The notes below the pieces were generated by a model, which was given only the letters and a program-made list of their open reading frames with translations, made no database searches and was not told where the DNA came from. A DNA stretch of 64,000 nucleotides, taken from positions 62,001 to 126,000 of the forward strand of contig NZ_CABVIR010000004.1 of the NCBI RefSeq assembly GCF_902498065.1, in the 5' to 3' direction. Below, piece by piece: positions 17,540-26,650 of the stretch (positions within the stretch are counted from its first letter, which is position 1; each line of letters begins with the position of its first letter). Source of the stretch: Pseudomonas fluorescens (GTDB lineage Bacteria; Pseudomonadota; Gammaproteobacteria; Pseudomonadales; Pseudomonadaceae). Both the position numbers and the translations under genes were made by a program.

Positions 17540-18904
17540 ATGAAAACAACAAAGAGTCTGTTCCACGCTGGATTTCTGGGGCTAACGCTGCTGGCGACCA
17601 GCGTGATGGCAGCGGTCCCTGCGGCCGAAGCGGACAAACTGGGCAAGAGCCTGACGCCGATGGGCGCCGAGATGGCGGGTAATGCCGACGGTTCGATTCC
17701 GGCCTGGAAGCCGTTGCCGAAAAACGCCGGCGCTGTCGACAGCAAAGGTTTCCTGGCCGACCCGTACGCCAGTGAAAAGCCGCTGTTCACCATCACTGCG
17801 CAGAACGTCGACCAGTACAAGGACAAACTTGCCCCGGGCCAGTACGCGATGTTCAAGCGCTACCCGGAAACCTTCAAGATGCCGGTTTACCCGTCCCATC
17901 GCGGCGCGACCGTGCCGGATGACGTGTTCGCTGCCATCAAGAAAAACGCCACGGCCACGGAGCTGGTATCCGGCGGCAACGGGTTGAAAAACTTCGAGAC
18001 AGCCGTACCGTTCCCGATTCCAAAGACCGGCATTGAGGTTATCTGGAACCACATCACCCGCTATCGCGGTGGCAGCGTGACCCGTCTGGTGACTCAGGCC
18101 ACGCCGCAGCCGAACGGCTCGTACAGCCTGGTGTACTTCCAGGATCAGTTCGTATTCCGCGACAAGATGAAGGATTACGATCCGGCGAACCCGGGCAATA
18201 TCCTGTTTTACTTCAAGCAGGAAGTGACCGCGCCGGCACGTCTGGCCGGTGGTGTGCTGCTGGTGCATGAAACCCTCGACCAGGTGGCGGAACCGCGTTC
18301 GGCGTGGGTCTACAACGCCGGTCAACGTCGTGTGCGTCGTGCGCCACAAGTGTCCTATGACGGGCCGGGTACTGCGGCGGACGGCTTGCGTACCTCTGAC
18401 AACCTGGACATGTACAACGGTGCACCGGATCGTTACGACTGGAAACTCGAAGGCAAGAAGGAGATGTACATCGCCTCCGACAGTTACAAGCTCGACGATC
18501 CAAAGCTGAAGTACGCCGACATCATCAAGGCCGGTCACATCAACCAGGACCTGGCTCGTTACGAGCTGCGCCGGGTCTGGCATGTGGTTGCAACCCTGAA
18601 GGAAGGTCAGCGTCACATCTACGCCAAGCGTGACTTCTATATCGACGAAGACACCTGGCAAGCAGCGGTCATCGATCACTACGACGGTCGTAACCAACTT
18701 TGGCGTGTGGCGGAAGCTCACTCCCAGAACTACTACAACGTTCAAGTGCCGTGGTACACCCTGGAAACCCTGTACGACCTGCAATCGGGCCGTTACCTGG
18801 CGCTCGGTATGAAGAACGAAGAGAAATCGGCGTATAACTTCGGCTTCACCGCCACGACCAGCGACTTCACACCGGCGGCATTGCGTCAGTCCGGGGTCCG
18901 ATGA
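17540..18904 (+). CDS. DUF1329 family exported protein
   Basis: A 454-residue protein of the DUF1329 family (LolA/LolB-like fold by family annotation), nearly always next to DUF1302. The signal peptide MKTTKSLFHAGFLGLTLLATSVMA is cleaved near residue 24-25. The mature part has the typical start AEADKLGKSLTPMGAEMAGN, then VIWNHITRYRGG and NAGQRRVRRAPQVSYDGPGT. It probably works in the periplasm or at the outer membrane with the DUF1302 barrel. The start at 17540 follows AGGACG. A strong terminator follows its stop, which closes the unit before the LuxR gene. Confidence 0.87.
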   Translation: MKTTKSLFHAGFLGLTLLATSVMAAVPAAEADKLGKSLTPMGAEMAGNADGSIPAWKPLPKNAGAVDSKGFLADPYASEKPLFTITAQNVDQYKDKLAPGQYAMFKRYPETFKMPVYPSHRGATVPDDVFAAIKKNATATELVSGGNGLKNFETAVPFPIPKTGIEVIWNHITRYRGGSVTRLVTQATPQPNGSYSLVYFQDQFVFRDKMKDYDPANPGNILFYFKQEVTAPARLAGGVLLVHETLDQVAEPRSAWVYNAGQRRVRRAPQVSYDGPGTAADGLRTSDNLDMYNGAPDRYDWKLEGKKEMYIASDSYKLDDPKLKYADIIKAGHINQDLARYELRRVWHVVATLKEGQRHIYAKRDFYIDEDTWQAAVIDHYDGRNQLWRVAEAHSQNYYNVQVPWYTLETLYDLQSGRYLALGMKNEEKSAYNFGFTATTSDFTPAALRQSGVR

Positions 18905-18932
18905 CCTGAACTGAACAGAGGCCGCATCCTCG

Positions 18933-18965
18933 AAAAAAAGCCCCGACTGGTTCGGGGCTTTTTTT
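18933..18965 (+). terminator. Intrinsic terminator after the DUF1329 gene
   Basis: AAAAAAAGCCCCGA pairs with TCGGGGCTTTTTTT around a short loop, 29 bases after the stop codon. Confidence 0.9.
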
Positions 18966-19078
18966 GTTCGTAGACTTTTTGTAGCCATTTGTAGCAATAA
19001 CCTTCAATACCTCTTCGTTTACCGCTAGTCTGCGGAGATCTGCAACGCCGCCAACAGCAATTCAAACAAGAGCCGGCC

Positions 19079-21817
19079 ATGACTGATCTGTCCCCACTCC
19101 CGGGCCCTGCAAGCGTTGCCGCGGCGACATTGGACGGGCGTTTTTTTCGGCCTCCGCTGCCCGACGGCCATGTGCTGCGTCCTCGTTTATGCGAGCGCCT
19201 CAGTGCCGGACTCGGCGGCAGGCTGTTGCTGGTCAGCGCACCGGCGGGGTTCGGCAAGAGTTCATTGGCGGTGGAGTTCTGTCAGGGGCTGCCGGCTCAC
19301 TGGCAAAGTCTGTGGCTGGGTTTGAGTCCGCGGGACAACGATCCCGGCCGTTTTCTCGAGCGACTGCTCGAAGGTCTTCAGGACTATTTTCCGCAGTTGG
19401 GCAGGCAGTCTTTGGGCCTGCTGAAAATGCGCCAGCGGCATCAGCCGTTTGCTTTTGAGGAATGGCTGGACGGTTTGCTCGATGAGTTGGCCGTGCACCT
19501 GTTGCCGACGGCGCCACTGTTGTTGGTCCTCGATGACTACCATCTGGCCCAGGGCCCGGTACTCGATCGTTGCCTGCAGTTTTTCCTCAATCACCTTCCC
19601 GACGGCTTGTTGGTGATGGTCACCAGTCGCCAGCGTCCGGACTGGCATCTGGCACGGCTGCGACTGTCACGGCAGCTGCTCGAGTTGCACGAGCAGGATT
19701 TGCGCCTGACCCACGATGAAGCGTTGACCCTGCTCGATCGGCACAGCAGTTTGTTGCGCGGCGAAGCACTGGAAAACCTGATCCAGCGCAGCGAAGGCTG
19801 GGTTGCCGGCTTGCGTTTCTGGTTGCTGGCGGCCTCCGAAGCGGGCTCCGATGGTGCGTTGCCCCAGTCCCTGCACGGTGGGGAAGGGCTGATTCGCGAT
19901 TACCTGCTCGAAGAAGTCATCGATTGTCTGCCTGCCGAGGTGCAGTCGTTCCTGTATGACACGGCCCCTCAAGAGCGTTTTTGCAGCGAACTGTGCGATG
20001 CCGTTCGCGAAGCCCATGACAGTGCCGAGATCCTGCGTTTTCTGCTGGCGCACCAAGTGTTCCTGGTACCGCTGGATGAAAATGGCCACTGGTACCGCTA
20101 TCACCATCTGTTTTCCGACCTGCTGCGCACCCGGCCAACCTCACAGGCAATGGTGCCGGCGGCCAGCCTGCACCTGCGTGCCTGTCGCTGGTTCAATGCT
20201 CAGGGGCTGCTCGATGAAGCCGTGGAGCAGGCGTTGCGCGCCGGTCATCTGGACGTCGCGGCCAACCTGGTGCAGAACCTTTCGGAAGAGCAACTGCTGG
20301 CTGAACAGAACGTCGGCATGTTGCTGCGCTGGAAAATGGACTTGCCCGACAGCCTGCTGATCAGCACGCCACGGTTGATCGTGCTTTACAGCTGGGCATT
20401 GGGGCTGGCCTGTCAGCTCGATGCTGCCGAAGAATTGGCCAATCACCTGAGCCGCTTCCTGCCGGCCCCGTCCGCCACCGCGCAGAAATCCATGCTGGCG
20501 CAATGGTTGGCCTTGAGCGGGATCATCGCCCGCGGGCGCGGCAACCGCGAATTGACCCTGCTGTATTGCACTGAAGCGCTGGAGAGTCTTCCGTCCAAGC
20601 GTTACGGTCAGCGCCTGATGTGCCTTTCAACCCTGTCCAACCTGGCCATTGCCGACGGCGACTTGTGGCGGGCACGCGGCCTGAACCGTGATTCCCTGGA
20701 GCTGGCGCAACGGGTGGGCAATCCATTGTTCGAAGCGTTGGCCCATTACGATCGCGCCCGGGTGTTGCAGGCGCGAGGGGAGATCCTGCGTTCGCTGGAT
20801 GAAGTCCGCCAAGGGCTGCAACGCCTGCAAGGATTGTCGCCGCAACGGCTCTATGCCGTACGCGCCCGATTGACCTTGTACGAGGGTTTTCTGCTGGCCC
20901 TGCGCCTGCAACCACAGACCGCGCGGCTGCGTCTGCAGGCCGGTTTGGCTGAGGCCCGCGCCTGTCGCGACATCAGTGTCCTGATCGGCCATTGCGTGAT
21001 CGCCCGGCTCGAAGGCAGCAGCGGTGAGTTTGCCAAGGCGTTTGCCGAACTCGCCGAAGCCGAACGGCTGATGCACATCTGGGACGTACCACCGATCTAC
21101 TATCTGGCGATGATCACCCTGGTCAAATGCGAACTCTGGCTGGCTCAGGGCCGTACCGATCTGGCGGAAGCCTGGCTAGCGCGATTGGGCCAGACCTACA
21201 ATGGCGAACGGCCGGCGGCGCCCCCGGAATTCCATCCGCAACTGCCGCTGCATATCGAGTTGCAACAGGCGTTGCTCGATGTCATACAAGGACAGCCAAT
21301 GCTGGCCGAGGGCCGGTTGAATGCCTTGCTCGAGCATGGTCAGCAAACCGGTCGGCAACTGCTCTGCGTGATGGCGCTGACGCAGAAAACCGAACTGCTC
21401 CTTGCGCACAACCGTGAGCCTGAAGCTCGTCAAGCTTTCGCTCAATCCCAGGAAGCGGCCAGCGGCGGCGCGTTGCAGCCTTTTGATGGTTTGTTGAGCA
21501 AATACCCCGACTGGCTTCGCGAGCAACTGCAGAACTGCGCAAAAGCGGCGGTTTCGCAGAGCCTTTCAGAACGGCTCCCCCTTGTCGCCGCGCGCATTGT
21601 CCCGGAGCCCTCACAAGCCTGCGAACAGCTCAGTTCCCGAGAGCTGTCGGTTCTGAAACTCATTGCCCAAGGCTGCTCGAACCAGGAAATCAGCGATCAG
21701 TTGTTCATCTCCCTGCACACCGTTAAAACCCACGCCAGCCACATCAACAGCAAGCTTGGCGTTGAGCGGCGTACGCAGGCCGTGGCGCGGGCGAAAGCCT
21801 TGGGCGTGTTGGGGTAA
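19079..21817 (+). CDS. MalT-like LuxR family ATP-dependent transcription regulator
   Basis: A 912-residue regulator of the large LuxR/LAL (MalT) class. The N-terminal ATPase part has a Walker A APAGFGKS (about 54-61) and a Walker B LLLVLDDYH (about 149-157). A long middle region of helical TPR-like repeats probably senses the inducer. The C-terminal LuxR HTH (LSSRELSVLKLIAQGCSNQEISDQ...) covers about residues 850-905. It is the last gene of the acyl-CoA ligase/DUF1302/DUF1329 set but lies after a terminator, so it has its own promoter. It most likely controls those genes, though the inducer is unknown. No good ribosome site beyond GAGCCGGCC precedes the ATG. Confidence 0.92.
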   Translation: MTDLSPLPGPASVAAATLDGRFFRPPLPDGHVLRPRLCERLSAGLGGRLLLVSAPAGFGKSSLAVEFCQGLPAHWQSLWLGLSPRDNDPGRFLERLLEGLQDYFPQLGRQSLGLLKMRQRHQPFAFEEWLDGLLDELAVHLLPTAPLLLVLDDYHLAQGPVLDRCLQFFLNHLPDGLLVMVTSRQRPDWHLARLRLSRQLLELHEQDLRLTHDEALTLLDRHSSLLRGEALENLIQRSEGWVAGLRFWLLAASEAGSDGALPQSLHGGEGLIRDYLLEEVIDCLPAEVQSFLYDTAPQERFCSELCDAVREAHDSAEILRFLLAHQVFLVPLDENGHWYRYHHLFSDLLRTRPTSQAMVPAASLHLRACRWFNAQGLLDEAVEQALRAGHLDVAANLVQNLSEEQLLAEQNVGMLLRWKMDLPDSLLISTPRLIVLYSWALGLACQLDAAEELANHLSRFLPAPSATAQKSMLAQWLALSGIIARGRGNRELTLLYCTEALESLPSKRYGQRLMCLSTLSNLAIADGDLWRARGLNRDSLELAQRVGNPLFEALAHYDRARVLQARGEILRSLDEVRQGLQRLQGLSPQRLYAVRARLTLYEGFLLALRLQPQTARLRLQAGLAEARACRDISVLIGHCVIARLEGSSGEFAKAFAELAEAERLMHIWDVPPIYYLAMITLVKCELWLAQGRTDLAEAWLARLGQTYNGERPAAPPEFHPQLPLHIELQQALLDVIQGQPMLAEGRLNALLEHGQQTGRQLLCVMALTQKTELLLAHNREPEARQAFAQSQEAASGGALQPFDGLLSKYPDWLREQLQNCAKAAVSQSLSERLPLVAARIVPEPSQACEQLSSRELSVLKLIAQGCSNQEISDQLFISLHTVKTHASHINSKLGVERRTQAVARAKALGVLG

Positions 21818-21845
21818 CCGGGTTTAGCGTGCACTTACCAATGAA

Positions 21846-21872
21846 CAACGCCCCGAACCAGTCGGGGCGTTG
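21846..21872. terminator. Hairpin between convergent LuxR and RTX protease genes
   Basis: AACGCCCCGA pairs with TCGGGGCGTT around a 5-base loop. It lies between the two convergent stop codons and can serve either strand, although the T-runs are short. Confidence 0.7.
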
Positions 21873-21954
21873 TTCATTTGGTGCGCCAGGCATGACGCGT
21901 TGCGCGTACGCGCAACCCGTTTGGCTGTGGTTGCCTTTTACTCGATCGCTATTG

Positions 21955-24855
21955 TCACGCTACCAAATCATGGCTGCTGAAGCTGTTGACGCCCACCAAC
22001 TGGATTTCGAAGTCCGCCACCAAATCGCCATTGACGTTGCCATAAAGCACATGGTCGACGAAACGTAATTGGCCGGCCCCCGTAAAGTCGTTCGAGTCGA
22101 TGAACGTGAACTTGTTGACCCCGGCACTCAAGAGGTTGGCATCGAATTTCGAGAAATCGAGTTTGTCGCCGTCCAGGCTGCTGAAGTCTGTGATGACGTC
22201 ACGCAAGCCGCCTTTGCCCATTTCGTTCAGAGCGTTGAAGACAAACCGATCAGCGCCCGTACCACCGGTCAACGTGTCGGTACCCAGTCCGCCGATCAGT
22301 GTGTCATTGGCAGCACCGCCGTCCAGCACATCGTTCCCGAGCCCGCCATTGAGGAGGTTGTTGCCGTCGTTGCCGATCAGCACATTGTTCAGGGCGTTGC
22401 CGATGCCGTTGAGGTTATCGCTGCCGGTGAGGGTCAGGTTTTCCAGGTTGGCACCGAGGGTGTAGCTGATCGAAGCCATCACGGTGTCGATTTCGCCCGC
22501 CAGGGTGCTGGTTTCGCTGACGACGTCCTTGAGGTTGTCGACGACGTAAGTGTCGTTGCCGGTGCCGCCGACCATCCTGTCGGCGCCGAGGCCGCCGTCG
22601 AGCACGTTGTTGCCGCTGTTGCCGAGCAGGATGTTGTTCAGGGCGTTGCCGGTGCCGTTGACGTGGGCGCTGCCGGTCAGGGTCAGGTTTTCGACGTTGG
22701 CACCAAGGGTGTAGTTGATCGAAGCCTGGACGGTGTCGACTTCGGTCAGCGAAGTGCCGGTTTCGATCACGTTATCGCCGATGTGATCCACCACATAGGT
22801 GTCGTTGCCGGCCCCGCCGATCAAGGTGTCCGCACCCGCGCCGCCATTGAGGATGTTGGCGGCGGCATTGCCGGTCAGGGTGTTGGCCAGTTCGTTGCCG
22901 GTGAGGTTCACGGCGGCAGCGCCGAGCAACAGGGCGTCTTCGACATTGGCCGACAGGCTGTAGCTGACCGAGGCCTTGACCAGATCGCGGCCTTCGTCGG
23001 CCAGTTCGATGACTTTGTCACCGACGTTGTCGACGATGTAGACATCGTCGCCCGTGCCACCGCTGAGGCTGTCCGCCCCGAGACCGCCGTCCAGCCAGTC
23101 ATTGCCGGCGCCGCCTTGCAGGACATTGATGGACGCGTTGCCGATCAGGGTGTTGTTCCAGTCGTTGCCGATCACGCTGAAGGCCCCGATGCCGGTGACG
23201 GTCACGTTCTCGACGTTGAGCAGGTTGTTCTGGCTCAGGTCGATCACGCTGGTCGACGCCTTGGCGGCGTAGGCGACATAGAGTTGGTCGGTGCCGTTAT
23301 CGGCGTCTTCCTGTACCCGCGCCAGTTCCGCAGCCTGATCAAGGTAATAGGTGTCGTTGCCACCGCCGCCGATCAGCGTGTCGATGCCGAGCCCGCCATT
23401 GAGGAGGTTGTTGCCGTCGTTGCCGATCAGCACGTTGTTCAGGGCGTTGCCGGTGCCGTTGAGGTTATCGCTGCCGGTGAGGGTCAGGTTTTCCAGGTTG
23501 GCACCGAGGGTGTAGCTGATCGAAGCCATCACGGTGTCGATTTCGCCCGCCAGGGTGCTGGTTTCGCTGACGATGTCCTTGAGGTTGTCGACGACGTAAG
23601 TGTCGTTGCCGGTGCCGCCGACCATCCTGTCGGCGCCGAGGCCGCCGTCGAGCACGTTGTTGCCGCTGTTGCCGAGCAGGATGTTGTTCAGGGCGTTGCC
23701 GGTGCCGTTGACGTGGGCGCTGCCGGTCAGGGTCAGGTTTTCGACGTTGGCACTGAGGGTGTAGTCGCTCGATGCCAGGACAATGTCGATTTCGGTCAGC
23801 GAAGTGCCGGTTTCGATCACGTTGTCGCCGATGTTATCCACCACATAGGTGTCGTTGCCGGCACCGCCGATCAAGGTGTCCGCACCGCCCATGCCGTTGA
23901 GCACGTTGTTCAGCGCATTGCCGGTCAGCACATCGTCAAAGGCCGAGCCTGTGGCGTTTTCGATTTTCGCGCCGTAGGCAATTGCCAGGCCGTCATTTAT
24001 GAGCGTCTGATTCACCCCATCGATGAATGCCTTGCCGATCTGGCTGAATGCGCCCTCGTTGAGGTTCAGGTTAACGGCGGCCAATTGGTTGCTGGCGTCG
24101 ATCGTGTCGTTGCCGCCCGCATCCCAGATAGTCTGAAACACCGATTGGTCCGGTGCCCAGCGATAGACGTTGTCACCGGTTTGCCAAAGCATGTTGGCGC
24201 CATACATTTTCTGGATGACAAGAATATCCAGCAGCATCGGCGTAGTCGGCTGATAGGAGTACGTGTTGCTGTAACTCATGATCGTGAAATGTGAATCGTC
24301 GAGCAGGGGATTGAGCACCGTGCTGTTGGATTGGCTCGCTTCGAAGGGATGCTTCAAACCCAGGGCGTGACCGATTTCATGCACAAATGTCATGAAGTCA
24401 TAGGTGCCTTTGACGGGGTCCGGGTTGTTGGTCGTCGGTCCGATCCAGACATCCCCGCCCACAGGAGATCTGTCGGGGTAGTAGCCCCAGGCAGCGGTTT
24501 TGTCATCCATCCCGGCGTAGCCGCCGAACCGCAAGTCTCCAGCGCTGACGGCATTGTCAGTGACCTGAGTGAACTTGAGATTGGCTACGGCGCTCCACGC
24601 GCCCAGTGCGGTTTTGACAGCGTCTTGCTGGGCAAATGTCAGAGCGAAACTGTTCCGGTACTCTTGTTCGGCGCTGTAGTTGGTGGCGAAGAATGACCCG
24701 CCAGGCGTGATGAAGCTATAGGTCAGATTAGTCGTGGAGACATTACCTTTCCATGTGGGACTCAGCCATTGGGAGCCGTAGATCAGGCTGTCGATCTGTT
24801 GGTTACCAGTCAAAAAAGTGGGGAATGTAAAAACGTAACCAAGAGGCGTCGACAT
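21955..24855 (-). CDS. Serralysin-like M10 metalloprotease with RTX repeats
   Basis: A 966-residue secreted zinc protease. The catalytic domain lies about residues 1-260, with HEIGHALGLKH (159-169, HExxHxxGxxH) and the Met-turn FTIMSYSNTY. A long calcium-binding RTX region follows (GGxGxDxx nonapeptides such as GGAGNDTYVVDN). It ends with a serralysin-type C-terminal block (TGADRFVFNALNEMGKGG...ITDF). There is no Sec signal, as expected for type I secretion, yet no ABC/HlyD/TolC genes are adjacent. The chain is far longer than classical AprA (about 480) because of extra repeats, including a near-identical duplicate. ATG 24855 has AGGA upstream; the frame extends to 24945. Confidence 0.9.
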   Translation of the reverse strand: MSTPLGYVFTFPTFLTGNQQIDSLIYGSQWLSPTWKGNVSTTNLTYSFITPGGSFFATNYSAEQEYRNSFALTFAQQDAVKTALGAWSAVANLKFTQVTDNAVSAGDLRFGGYAGMDDKTAAWGYYPDRSPVGGDVWIGPTTNNPDPVKGTYDFMTFVHEIGHALGLKHPFEASQSNSTVLNPLLDDSHFTIMSYSNTYSYQPTTPMLLDILVIQKMYGANMLWQTGDNVYRWAPDQSVFQTIWDAGGNDTIDASNQLAAVNLNLNEGAFSQIGKAFIDGVNQTLINDGLAIAYGAKIENATGSAFDDVLTGNALNNVLNGMGGADTLIGGAGNDTYVVDNIGDNVIETGTSLTEIDIVLASSDYTLSANVENLTLTGSAHVNGTGNALNNILLGNSGNNVLDGGLGADRMVGGTGNDTYVVDNLKDIVSETSTLAGEIDTVMASISYTLGANLENLTLTGSDNLNGTGNALNNVLIGNDGNNLLNGGLGIDTLIGGGGNDTYYLDQAAELARVQEDADNGTDQLYVAYAAKASTSVIDLSQNNLLNVENVTVTGIGAFSVIGNDWNNTLIGNASINVLQGGAGNDWLDGGLGADSLSGGTGDDVYIVDNVGDKVIELADEGRDLVKASVSYSLSANVEDALLLGAAAVNLTGNELANTLTGNAAANILNGGAGADTLIGGAGNDTYVVDHIGDNVIETGTSLTEVDTVQASINYTLGANVENLTLTGSAHVNGTGNALNNILLGNSGNNVLDGGLGADRMVGGTGNDTYVVDNLKDVVSETSTLAGEIDTVMASISYTLGANLENLTLTGSDNLNGIGNALNNVLIGNDGNNLLNGGLGNDVLDGGAANDTLIGGLGTDTLTGGTGADRFVFNALNEMGKGGLRDVITDFSSLDGDKLDFSKFDANLLSAGVNKFTFIDSNDFTGAGQLRFVDHVLYGNVNGDLVADFEIQLVGVNSFSSHDLVA
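22339..22836. repeat. Long direct repeat, copy 1, inside the RTX protease gene
   Basis: About 498 bases that recur almost unchanged 1050 bases (350 codons) further on. The copies share long identical runs, and differ for example at GGCACCAAGG versus GGCACTGAGG, and at GACGACGTCC versus GACGATGTCC. Confidence 0.85.
23389..23886. repeat. Long direct repeat, copy 2, inside the RTX protease gene
   Basis: Second copy of the ~498-base unit, in the same frame, coding for the same two RTX/VENLTLTGS modules. The spacing of exactly 350 codons keeps the reading frame, so recombination between copies would delete or add a clean block of repeats. Confidence 0.85.
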
Positions 24856-24928
24856 CTGAAAATCCTGAGTGGGCTGCGACCCTCCTACAATGTGGCCGCT
24901 ACAAGAAAGCAATTTTGTACCAGAAACA

Positions 24929-24973
24929 ACGCCAATTGATATCACATAGCCATTGTTTTTTCTTAATTGGCGT
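24929..24973. repeat. 9-bp inverted repeat between protease and MBL genes
   Basis: ACGCCAATT (24929-24937) and AATTGGCGT (24965-24973) are exact inverse complements with 27 AT-rich bases between them, in the divergent promoter region. It could be a regulator site or a weak cruciform. Confidence 0.4.
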
Positions 24974-25072
24974 CAAATAAGTGGCGGGTATTCGCTGTAT
25001 CGGCACCTCATGTTGAAGCCTGAGGAAAAGCAGACTGATATTCTGTTGAAAATCGAATCGTCAGGACTTTCC

Positions 25073-25717
25073 ATGAACCTCCCAAGCCCCGCGCTAATCC
25101 GCGAAACCTTCCCCGTCGGCCCGTTGCAGTGCAACTGCACGATCATCGGCGATCCAATTTCCAAAAAAGCCATCGTGGTCGATCCGGGTGGCAATCATGA
25201 ATTGATTCTGGCGCGGCTCGATGCTCTGGGCCTGAAGGTCGTCAGCATCATTCACACCCACGCGCACCTGGATCATTTCCTGGCCTCCGGTCAGTTGAAG
25301 GAAAAAACCGGCGCCACCCTGCACTTGCACAAAGAAGATCAGTTCCTCTGGGACAACCTCGAGATGCAGTGCCAGATGTTCGGTGTGCCCTATACGCCAG
25401 TTCCCTCGCCGGATCGCTGGTTGGCCGACGATGAAGAACTCGCCTGCGGCTGCGGCGTGGCGCTGCATACGCCAGGTCACACGCCGGGTTCAATGAGCTT
25501 TTGGTTTTCAGAGGCTAAGCTGCTGATTGCCGGTGACACCCTGTTTCGTCGCGGGGTAGGGCGTACGGATTTGTGGGGCGGCGATCAGGCGACCATCGTG
25601 CGTTCGATCAAACAGCGCCTGTACACCCTTGATGAAGACGCAACGGTGGTAACCGGGCATGGTCCGGATACGCGTCTGGGCGATGAAATGCGCGACAACC
25701 CATTTGTGCGGGCTTAA
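25073..25717 (+). CDS. MBL-fold metallo-hydrolase (glyoxalase II-like)
   Basis: A 214-residue metallo-beta-lactamase-fold hydrolase. The metal motif HTHAHLDH is at about residues 61-68, followed by the later ligands HTPGHTPGS (about 134-142), AGDTLF (about 157) and TGHGPDT (about 196). It belongs to the YcbL-like group near glyoxalase II; a thioester substrate such as S-lactoylglutathione is possible but unproven. The ATG at 25073 gives the usual N-terminus and has AGGA 8 bases upstream; the frame is open 40 codons further back. Probably monocistronic; the OmpA-like gene follows after about 100 bases. Confidence 0.88.
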   Translation: MNLPSPALIRETFPVGPLQCNCTIIGDPISKKAIVVDPGGNHELILARLDALGLKVVSIIHTHAHLDHFLASGQLKEKTGATLHLHKEDQFLWDNLEMQCQMFGVPYTPVPSPDRWLADDEELACGCGVALHTPGHTPGSMSFWFSEAKLLIAGDTLFRRGVGRTDLWGGDQATIVRSIKQRLYTLDEDATVVTGHGPDTRLGDEMRDNPFVRA

Positions 25718-25819
25718 GAATGATCAACGGAATTTTTCTCGCCTGAAATGATCCAACGCCCGCAAAGATCCAATGCCTAAGTCCGTTGCACCCCAGAATG
25801 CAAAAACCAGGAGTTCTTC

Positions 25820-26551
25820 ATGTTCACCAAGCAGCGTTTGATTATTGTCGCTACGGCTGTGGCCTTGCTGTCGGGCTGCGCCTCGCCTAACCCATACGAC
25901 AACCAGGGGCAGGCCGAGGGTGGTTCCACGGGCATGAGCAAAACCGCCAAGTACGGTGGCCTCGGTGCCCTGGCCGGTGCATTGGCCGGCGCAGCCATTG
26001 ACCACAACAACCGTGGCAAAGGTGCGCTGATTGGCGCCGCCGTGGTGGGGGCTTCGGCTGCCGGTTATGGCTACTACGCCGACCAGCAAGAGAAAAAGCT
26101 GCGCGCCAGCATGGCCAACACCGGTGTCGAGGTGCAGCGCCAGGGCGATCAGATCAAGCTGATCATGCCGGGCAACATCACGTTCGCCACCGATTCGGCG
26201 AACATCGCCTCCAGTTTCTATCAGCCACTGAACAACCTGGCGGGTTCGCTCAAAGAGTTCAGCCAGAACCAGATCGAAATCGTTGGCTACACCGACAGTA
26301 CCGGCAGTCGTCAACACAACATGGACCTGTCCCAGCGTCGTGCGCAGAGCGTGGCGACTTACCTGACGTCCCAAGGTGTCAGTGGTGCCAACCTGTCGGC
26401 GCGCGGCGCCGGGCCGGATAACCCGATTGCCAGCAACGGCGACGTCAATGGCCGGGCACAGAACCGCCGCGTCGAGGTCAACCTCAAGGCGATCCCGGGC
26501 CAGCAGTATGGCGGTCAGCAACAGCCAGGTACGGTTCAGCAGTACCCATAA
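25820..26551 (+). CDS. OmpA family lipoprotein (YiaD-like)
   Basis: A 243-residue outer-membrane lipoprotein that probably holds the outer membrane to peptidoglycan. The signal peptide ends LLSGC with Cys20. A glycine-zipper segment (GGLGALAGALAGAAIDHNN...GALIGAAVVGASAAG) spans about residues 46-82. The OmpA C-terminal peptidoglycan-binding domain spans about 115-225, with VGYTDSTGS and NMDLSQRRAQSVATYL. The tail is Gln/Pro-rich. ATG 25820 follows CAGGAG. A strong terminator follows. Confidence 0.9.
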   Translation: MFTKQRLIIVATAVALLSGCASPNPYDNQGQAEGGSTGMSKTAKYGGLGALAGALAGAAIDHNNRGKGALIGAAVVGASAAGYGYYADQQEKKLRASMANTGVEVQRQGDQIKLIMPGNITFATDSANIASSFYQPLNNLAGSLKEFSQNQIEIVGYTDSTGSRQHNMDLSQRRAQSVATYLTSQGVSGANLSARGAGPDNPIASNGDVNGRAQNRRVEVNLKAIPGQQYGGQQQPGTVQQYP

Positions 26552-26574
26552 TTGTCTGACTGAACTCCAGGCGT

Positions 26575-26615
26575 AAAAAAACCGCCCGATCCTCAACAGA
26601 TCGGGCGGTTTTTTT
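26575..26615 (+). terminator. Intrinsic terminator of the OmpA-like lipoprotein gene
   Basis: AAAAAACCGCCCGAT pairs with ATCGGGCGGTTTTTTTT around a 10-base loop. Confidence 0.9.
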
Positions 26616-26650
26616 TGTCGCCAGAACAAGCGATGAACACTTCAGTACCG

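Noticed and set aside
15667..17856. A 729-codon frame antisense to the DUF1302 gene
   Set aside because: High GC keeps the opposite frame open. The plus-strand protein has a signal peptide, family match and operon context; the antisense frame has none.
22339..23886. Regularly repeated DNA that could be read as a CRISPR-like or tandem array
   Set aside because: The repeats are in-frame RTX codons and long duplicates inside a protease gene, not short identical repeats with unique spacers.
22069..24294. A 741-codon open frame antisense to the RTX protease
   Set aside because: It is the mirror of the low-complexity GGxGxD repeats, has the repetitive VADQxVQGVAGAV composition expected of that, and lacks a ribosome site.
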